Of a stretch of 24,180 nt of DNA, positions 21,016 to 24,180 are shown piece after piece. The position numbers were made by a program, and so were the translations under genes. The notes beneath the pieces are model-generated. The model had not been told where the DNA came from, did no database searches, and was given only the letters and a program-made list of their open reading frames with translations. Positions within the stretch are counted from its first letter, which is position 1, and every line of letters starts with the position of its first letter. Source of the DNA: JAQBQZ01 sp964554765 (GTDB lineage: Bacteria > Patescibacteriota > Minisyncoccia > Phycocordibacterales > CAIRYW01). The stretch is taken from contig CAZKPS010000010.1 of NCBI GenBank assembly GCA_964554765.1, positions 1 through 24,180 on the forward strand, written 5' to 3'.

Positions 21016-21381
21016 CTACTTCGTATTCTTCTTTATTATCGCCTTGATTTTCTGCTTACCTTTTCTCAACATATCTCGTCCTTTTTTGTTTGCTTTTGTG
21101 ACCTCGGCTACAATCTCATCCTTTACAGTGTCAATTGATTTATACAGATCATCAGTCGTCGCTTCTGCACGGAATTTATGATCTCCATACTGGAGGTTTA
21201 TTTCTACTCGAAAGACATTACCCTTGTGATGATGGTGCGTTGTACGCCCTAGTTCAATTCTTGCAATAGCATCTTCGGCTTTCTTTACAAACTTTTCTAT
21301 CCCCCTTACTTTTTTTTCTAGATACTCTCCTATCGCATCTGTCATTTCCATTCCTGTAGATTTTATATGTCTTTTTATCAT
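21016..21381 (-). CDS. raiA: Ribosome hibernation / RaiA-HPF family factor
   Basis: Proteins of this family bind the 30S decoding site and silence or dimerise ribosomes under stress. The 121 residues have the short-form layout: MIKRHIKSTGMEMTDAIGEYLEKKVRGIEK at the start in two parts, a beta-strand core with the VFRVEINLQYGDHKFRAEA region, DDLYKSIDTVKDEIV, and a lysine-rich tail (KGRDMLRKGKQKIKAIIKK). The long-form C-terminal domain is absent. A histidine run (THHHHKG, about 48-54) is unusual. The extended -10 TGATATAAT on the minus strand (21420-21428) would give a leader of about 30 bases. Confidence 0.9.
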   Translation of the reverse strand: MIKRHIKSTGMEMTDAIGEYLEKKVRGIEKFVKKAEDAIARIELGRTTHHHHKGNVFRVEINLQYGDHKFRAEATTDDLYKSIDTVKDEIVAEVTKANKKGRDMLRKGKQKIKAIIKKNTK

Positions 21382-21419
21382 AATTAATTACACAATTAAA
21401 TTAATAATCCGACAGACAT

Positions 21420-21428
21420 ATTATATCA
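21420..21428 (-). promoter_or_regulatory. Extended -10 promoter of the hibernation factor gene
   Basis: The minus strand reads TGATATAAT, a consensus extended -10, about 39 bases before the ATG at 21381. Unlike most promoters here it leaves a short leader. Confidence 0.55.
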
Positions 21429-21439
21429 CTATTTCAGAT

Positions 21440-21468
21440 TTGATTGTCGCAATGATTTGAGATAGTAT
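21440..21468 (+). promoter_or_regulatory. Promoter of the 21476-21856 gene, leaderless type
   Basis: TTGATT (21440-21445) and TAGTAT (21463-21468) are spaced by 17 bases, and the -10 ends seven bases before the ATG at 21476. The promoter overlaps the divergent hibernation factor promoter region. Confidence 0.65.
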
Positions 21469-21475
21469 CCTGTCT

Positions 21476-21856
21476 ATGTTCTTTCTCCACAAACACAAGC
21501 GAGTATGGTCTATCTCAATGTCCCACAAGGATGTCTCAAATAATCAGAAATACAAGAATGTGAAGGTTGTTGATTTCCCATCACTTGCACAGTTGCTTGA
21601 TCACAATCGAGATAAAATCAGTGCTACCCTTGGGGTCTTCACGACAGTATTAAATCTGAAAGATGTTCAAAAACAAAAGCTTCTGAGTTCTCATGGGTTG
21701 GAGGCATTCATCCGTAGTGAAACATTTTATACTGAGGCTGTTACAGAGGAAAAGACGGATTTTCTGAGATACCTTGAGGAAGTGGAAAGTAGAGACAAAA
21801 TGGTTTATCTCTCTGCACTCATAGTGATGATCAAAGAGACACTAGAGTCACGATAG
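21476..21856 (+). CDS. Hypothetical protein, 126 residues
   Basis: No family is recognised. It begins MFFLHKHKRVWSISMSHKD, and from about residue 28 is soluble and mostly helical (VVDFPSLAQLLDHNRDKISA, then EEKTDFLRYLEEVESRDKMV near 92-111). An internal ATG at residue 15 is a second possible start, but the promoter spacing fits the first. It is divergent from the hibernation factor gene and ends inside its own terminator, whose loop contains the TAG stop. Composition is somewhat GC-richer than its neighbours. It resembles the other single small genes here in layout, not in sequence. Confidence 0.65.
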   Translation: MFFLHKHKRVWSISMSHKDVSNNQKYKNVKVVDFPSLAQLLDHNRDKISATLGVFTTVLNLKDVQKQKLLSSHGLEAFIRSETFYTEAVTEEKTDFLRYLEEVESRDKMVYLSALIVMIKETLESR

Positions 21857-21868
21857 TGACTCTTTTTT
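21844..21868 (+). terminator. Intrinsic terminator of the 21476-21856 gene
   Basis: AGAGTCAC (21844-21851) and GTGACTCT (21856-21863) form a perfect 8-bp stem with a GATA loop, followed by a run of T to 21868. The stop codon lies in the loop and second arm. Confidence 0.88.
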
Positions 21869-22103
21869 ATATCAAAGAATCCTGTCCGCCTATAATTTCA
21901 ATATGTTTATTTTGAGTCGTATGACCTTTGATTATTCTGACACTTCTCGCTTCTGGGAATCTCTCCTTTATTATTTCCATTACTCTCATATTTGCCTCTC
22001 CTCTTTTTGCTTCTGCTCTGATATAGAGTTCAAATTTACCTGACTTTAATTCCTTGAGCTCCTCTTTACGACTTTTAGGAAATACTTTGAGGCGGATTAG
22101 CAT
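21867..22103 (-). CDS. DUF167 / YggU family protein
   Basis: A small conserved protein of 78 residues with unknown biochemical role. It shows the family pattern: MLIRLKVFPKSRKEELKEL at the start (usually VxPxAxxxxI), ELYIRAEAKRGEANMRVMEI at 26-45 (matching the VxAPPxxGxANxxxxxxL motif) and a C-terminal VRIIKGHTTQNKHIEI that fits the VxGxxSRxKxxxI motif. It is convergent with the 21476 gene, ending 10 bases from it, and divergent from the gene at 22162. A TATTAT on the minus strand (22110-22115) ends six bases before its ATG. Confidence 0.88.
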   Translation of the reverse strand: MLIRLKVFPKSRKEELKELKSGKFELYIRAEAKRGEANMRVMEIIKERFPEARSVRIIKGHTTQNKHIEIIGGQDSLI

Positions 22104-22109
22104 ATAGTG

Positions 22110-22115
22110 ATAATA
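22110..22115 (-). promoter_or_regulatory. -10 element of the DUF167 gene, leaderless type
   Basis: The minus strand has TATTAT ending six bases before the ATG at 22103. No -35 or Shine-Dalgarno site is clear. Confidence 0.45.
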
Positions 22116-22146
22116 ATAACACAGGCGCGACTACTGATAGATAATC

Positions 22147-22155
22147 TGCTAAAAT
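22147..22155 (+). promoter_or_regulatory. Extended -10 promoter of the 22162-22413 gene, leaderless type
   Basis: TGCTAAAAT is an extended -10 ending six bases before the ATG at 22162. No good -35 is seen. Confidence 0.55.
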
Positions 22156-22161
22156 TACCCT

Positions 22162-22413
22162 ATGGATACACCCATTGTAAGCAGCGGCACCGTACACAAA
22201 ACTCCAATAGATATTCGTAATGTTATAACTTCAAGCGATAAAATATTTCACATATGGGAAGACATAACCCCCCTTGCACGAAACGAGTGGATCTGTTGGA
22301 TAACTTCAGCCAAAAAAGATGAGACTCGAGAAAAAAGAATCAAGGTGATGCAAGACAAGATGAACAAAGGTATGCGGAGACCTTGTTGCTGGGCCGGCTG
22401 TCCACATCGCTAA
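22162..22413 (+). CDS. YdeI/OmpD-associated (OmdA) domain small protein
   Basis: The 83 residues carry ITPLARNEWICWITSAKK at 35-52 followed by DETREKRIKVMQDKMNKGMR, the hallmark helical segment of the YdeI/OmpD-associated family (LTPLARNEFICWVxSAKKxETRxRRI). The end reads RRPCCWAGCPHR, a cysteine-rich tail that I recall from some members of the same family. The function of the family is not firmly known; the bacteriocin-protection label is historical. It is a short version without the N-terminal domain of longer YdeI proteins. The three cysteines and two histidines might bind metal. Its stop is 13 bases from the stop of the convergent gene, with no clear terminator. Confidence 0.82.
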   Translation: MDTPIVSSGTVHKTPIDIRNVITSSDKIFHIWEDITPLARNEWICWITSAKKDETREKRIKVMQDKMNKGMRRPCCWAGCPHR

Positions 22414-22426
22414 ATCAAAAAAATTA

Positions 22427-23695
22427 TTACTGATACTGAATATAGCTTGGTGATGGTGTCACCTTGAGTACCTGTGCAGGCGTTAATATTTTGGTCCCTG
22501 GATTTCTAAAATCGTTTTTAAAGAAAAGTTTGAATCCAGTAAATTGAATTGGCTCTGGATAGACAAACGATTTATATGTCTGAATCTTATGAGCTTCTCC
22601 TCCCCACCCATCCATCACATGAACCATCTGCACTTCTGGCAAAGTTTTGATATTTTCTGAGTGAGTCACCATCCGCTGTGTAAATCGATAAAAAGTCAGC
22701 ACTTTTGGAGGAAGTTTCTTTTCTTTTACAATCCCTGCAAGAAAATCTGCAGCAAAGTTAATATCACTCGCATCAAATGTCCCTATGACACTTCCCGGCT
22801 TATCTCCAAATTTCATCGAAAATTCTGGATCAATACCGAGATGAACGTTCGATAATTCTAAATATTTTTTAAGAAGTGGCAATTCTTTTTGGAGAGTTGA
22901 TTTGCCCACCTGAACATCGAGAAACACGAGTGCGTTCATACTTTCTGCCATTTTTAATACTTTTTCAATCTCACTATCTGGCATTCGAGCACGATATGTA
23001 CCATCAGATTGAGCACTTCCTTGTGCCACCACGGCAATATAGTGCAGCGCAGGCACCACAGGAGTATATGGATCAGCAGCTTCCCACTCTGCCACCTTTT
23101 CTTTTAATTTATTTAATACCGTAGTCTCATCATGCTCACCGAGCACACCCATCTTTTTTGAATAGAGATTTCCATAAAAGGCGACAATTCTTTTGAATGG
23201 GAGTATCGCACCAGGATTTGGATGCGCAGCATTTTTCGCAGGCCACATAGAATTATCCCATCCGAGCCATACACTTGTATTGATATGTCTTGACTTTGGT
23301 TTTGGTAGCTTTTTTGTTGTTGTCGCATTTTTTGTTGTGGTTGTTGCAGTCGATGTAGCAAGATCAGGATTAGGTATGAGCACAAAAGGAGTACCTGTCG
23401 CACTAGAGAGGATTAGCTTATGAGCAAGATAAAGCATACGCTCATCATAATCTTTGATATCTAAAGTAGCAGGAATTGATGATTTAGAAGTCGATGTTGA
23501 TACATCACTATCAGCAAACACTTTTTTTACTGATGGCACGAAACTCGAGAATGTACCATAAAAAATATAAAAGATAAAAACAAAAGTGACAAAAAGTACT
23601 CCAACACGAATCATACTTAATCGCGTCTCTTTTTTTGGACTTGGTTCAGGAGTAAGATTTTTTTTCTCAACTTTTTTAAATCGTATATCATCCAT
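22427..23695 (-). CDS. Membrane-anchored protein of unknown function, 422 residues
   Basis: A short cytoplasmic tail (1-30) is followed by a strong membrane segment at about 31-47 (VGVLFVTFVFIFYIFYG), a Ser/Thr/Ala-rich linker (about 62-135, with STATTTTKNATTTKK) and a large extracytoplasmic domain. That domain includes RIVAFYGNLYSKKMGVLGE, TPVVPALHYIAVVAQGSAQ, ALVFLDVQVGKS and HLGIDPEFSM, a series of hydrophobic strands and acidic turns that suggests a TIM-barrel-like, perhaps glycoside hydrolase-related, fold. No catalytic motif can be named. The low-complexity linker would let it reach through the wall. An extended -10, TGATATAAT, ends eight bases before the ATG. Confidence 0.8.
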   Translation of the reverse strand: MDDIRFKKVEKKNLTPEPSPKKETRLSMIRVGVLFVTFVFIFYIFYGTFSSFVPSVKKVFADSDVSTSTSKSSIPATLDIKDYDERMLYLAHKLILSSATGTPFVLIPNPDLATSTATTTTKNATTTKKLPKPKSRHINTSVWLGWDNSMWPAKNAAHPNPGAILPFKRIVAFYGNLYSKKMGVLGEHDETTVLNKLKEKVAEWEAADPYTPVVPALHYIAVVAQGSAQSDGTYRARMPDSEIEKVLKMAESMNALVFLDVQVGKSTLQKELPLLKKYLELSNVHLGIDPEFSMKFGDKPGSVIGTFDASDINFAADFLAGIVKEKKLPPKVLTFYRFTQRMVTHSENIKTLPEVQMVHVMDGWGGEAHKIQTYKSFVYPEPIQFTGFKLFFKNDFRNPGTKILTPAQVLKVTPSPSYIQYQ

Positions 23696-23703
23696 ATAAA
23701 AAG

Positions 23704-23712
23704 ATTATATCA
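23704..23712 (-). promoter_or_regulatory. Extended -10 promoter of the 422-residue protein gene
   Basis: The minus strand reads TGATATAAT ending eight bases before the ATG at 23695, consistent with a leaderless or near-leaderless transcript. Confidence 0.6.
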
Positions 23713-23738
23713 TGTTATTAGAGATTTGAATTTATCTT

Positions 23739-24180
23739 TTAAATCACTTTAAAAATCCTCCCCACTGTCTTCCAAGTACGAGTAGTGATATCTTTTCCGT
23801 ATTTTTTCTCCATGTCTGTCATAAAATTAGGTGTCTTTCCTTCATTTAATTTTATCACGGTACACAATTCTTTTTTTCTGTCTTTGAAAAAAGTTACCAC
23901 GAGATAGTTTGGCTTTTTATCCTCAATATTTTTGAATGGATTTTTCTTTACCAATCTCTCCAACTCTTCCCGATTTCGCACAATCACAGATCGTTTAAAC
24001 CCGAGCATCTTCTCCATTATATTTTCAAGATCTGTTTCAAGTTTTGCTACATCCTTTGAATCGCTTTGAAATACAACATTTCCGCTCGCAATGACTGGTG
24101 TAACATTATTGAGTTTAAGTATCTCAAATGCAGACTTAAGACTTGCCCCCTTCATATTTGGATTGGTAGGCATAATGCCA
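23739..24180 (-). CDS. DUF1697 family protein, N-terminus beyond the window
   Basis: The frame is open to the window edge (GI precedes the first internal ATG at 24173), so that ATG is not the true start. The visible part, GIMPTNPNMKGASLKSAFEI, corresponds to the family's LRGIN...NxxMxxLxxxF start. The missing piece is probably only about eight residues. IASGNVVFQS, NYLVVTFFKD and the C-terminal DITTRTWKTVGRI (matching TxRNWxTxxKL) are typical. DUF1697 proteins are about 170-180 residues; this would be about 155. Function is unknown. The gene is followed after 43 bases by the membrane-anchored protein, which has its own promoter. Confidence 0.85.
   Translation of the reverse strand, partial: GIMPTNPNMKGASLKSAFEILKLNNVTPVIASGNVVFQSDSKDVAKLETDLENIMEKMLGFKRSVIVRNREELERLVKKNPFKNIEDKKPNYLVVTFFKDRKKELCTVIKLNEGKTPNFMTDMEKKYGKDITTRTWKTVGRIFKVI

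Noticed and set aside
1..24180. CRISPR array, rRNA operon or insertion sequence
   Set aside because: No regularly spaced identical repeats, no rRNA sequence and no transposase-like frame were seen on either strand.

Overview
The window looks like a piece of a low-GC candidate phyla radiation (Patescibacteria, probably Parcubacteria-like) chromosome. The evidence is a compact core gene set in small operons, a prolyl-tRNA synthetase without the usual editing insertion, very few Shine-Dalgarno sequences, several promoters only 6-8 bases from the start codon, and many proteins with no recognisable family. TGA is used as a stop, so this is not the TGA=Gly lineage. The assignment is inference from content; no 16S gene is present.

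Layout, mostly on the minus strand and therefore read from high to low coordinates. 24180-22427: a DUF1697 gene cut by the window edge and a large membrane-anchored protein of unknown function. 22413-21016: a YdeI/OmpD-associated-type small protein (+), a DUF167 protein (-), an unknown 126-residue protein (+) and a ribosome hibernation factor (-). 20897-18809: def, an unknown 229-residue protein and fmt, an N-formylmethionine cycle operon. 18704-16818: priA on the plus strand, with its helicase motifs eroded. 16727-13209: a small unknown gene, then murA, a second mreB and a DNA polymerase III delta'-like gene. 12895-10460: an unknown basic protein, frr and the site-2 protease rseP. 10406-10116: a small unknown plus-strand gene. 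10032-4936: proS, mreB, mreC, a short mreD-like gene and the elongation transpeptidase mrdA. 4817-2749: greA and lysS. 2623-2339: a small unknown gene. 2019-205: mraZ, rsmH and an ftsL-like gene, the start of a division and cell wall cluster, followed by a partial ORF at the window start.

The genes fit together around growth of a rod-shaped, peptidoglycan-bearing cell (murA, two mreB, mreC, mreD-like, mrdA, mraZ-rsmH-ftsL) and translation (lysS, proS, frr, def, fmt, raiA/hpf). The mraZ promoter carries four direct GTGG-type boxes with 10/11/10 base spacing overlapping a TATAAT, which suggests autoregulation.

The most unusual content is non-coding. (1) A dispersed AT-rich repeat with a conserved core sits between frr and rseP and between mreB2 and the delta' gene, and a third copy lies in frame inside the PDZ region of RseP. 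(2) Three GC-rich hairpins with a TAC/GTA triloop, each flanked by inverted ATATTC-type arms, sit at gene ends. (3) Small unknown genes with a richer GC look each carry a private intrinsic terminator, and two of them have leaderless-type promoters. (4) Large perfect inverted repeats lie at 2673-2721 and 12951-13006.
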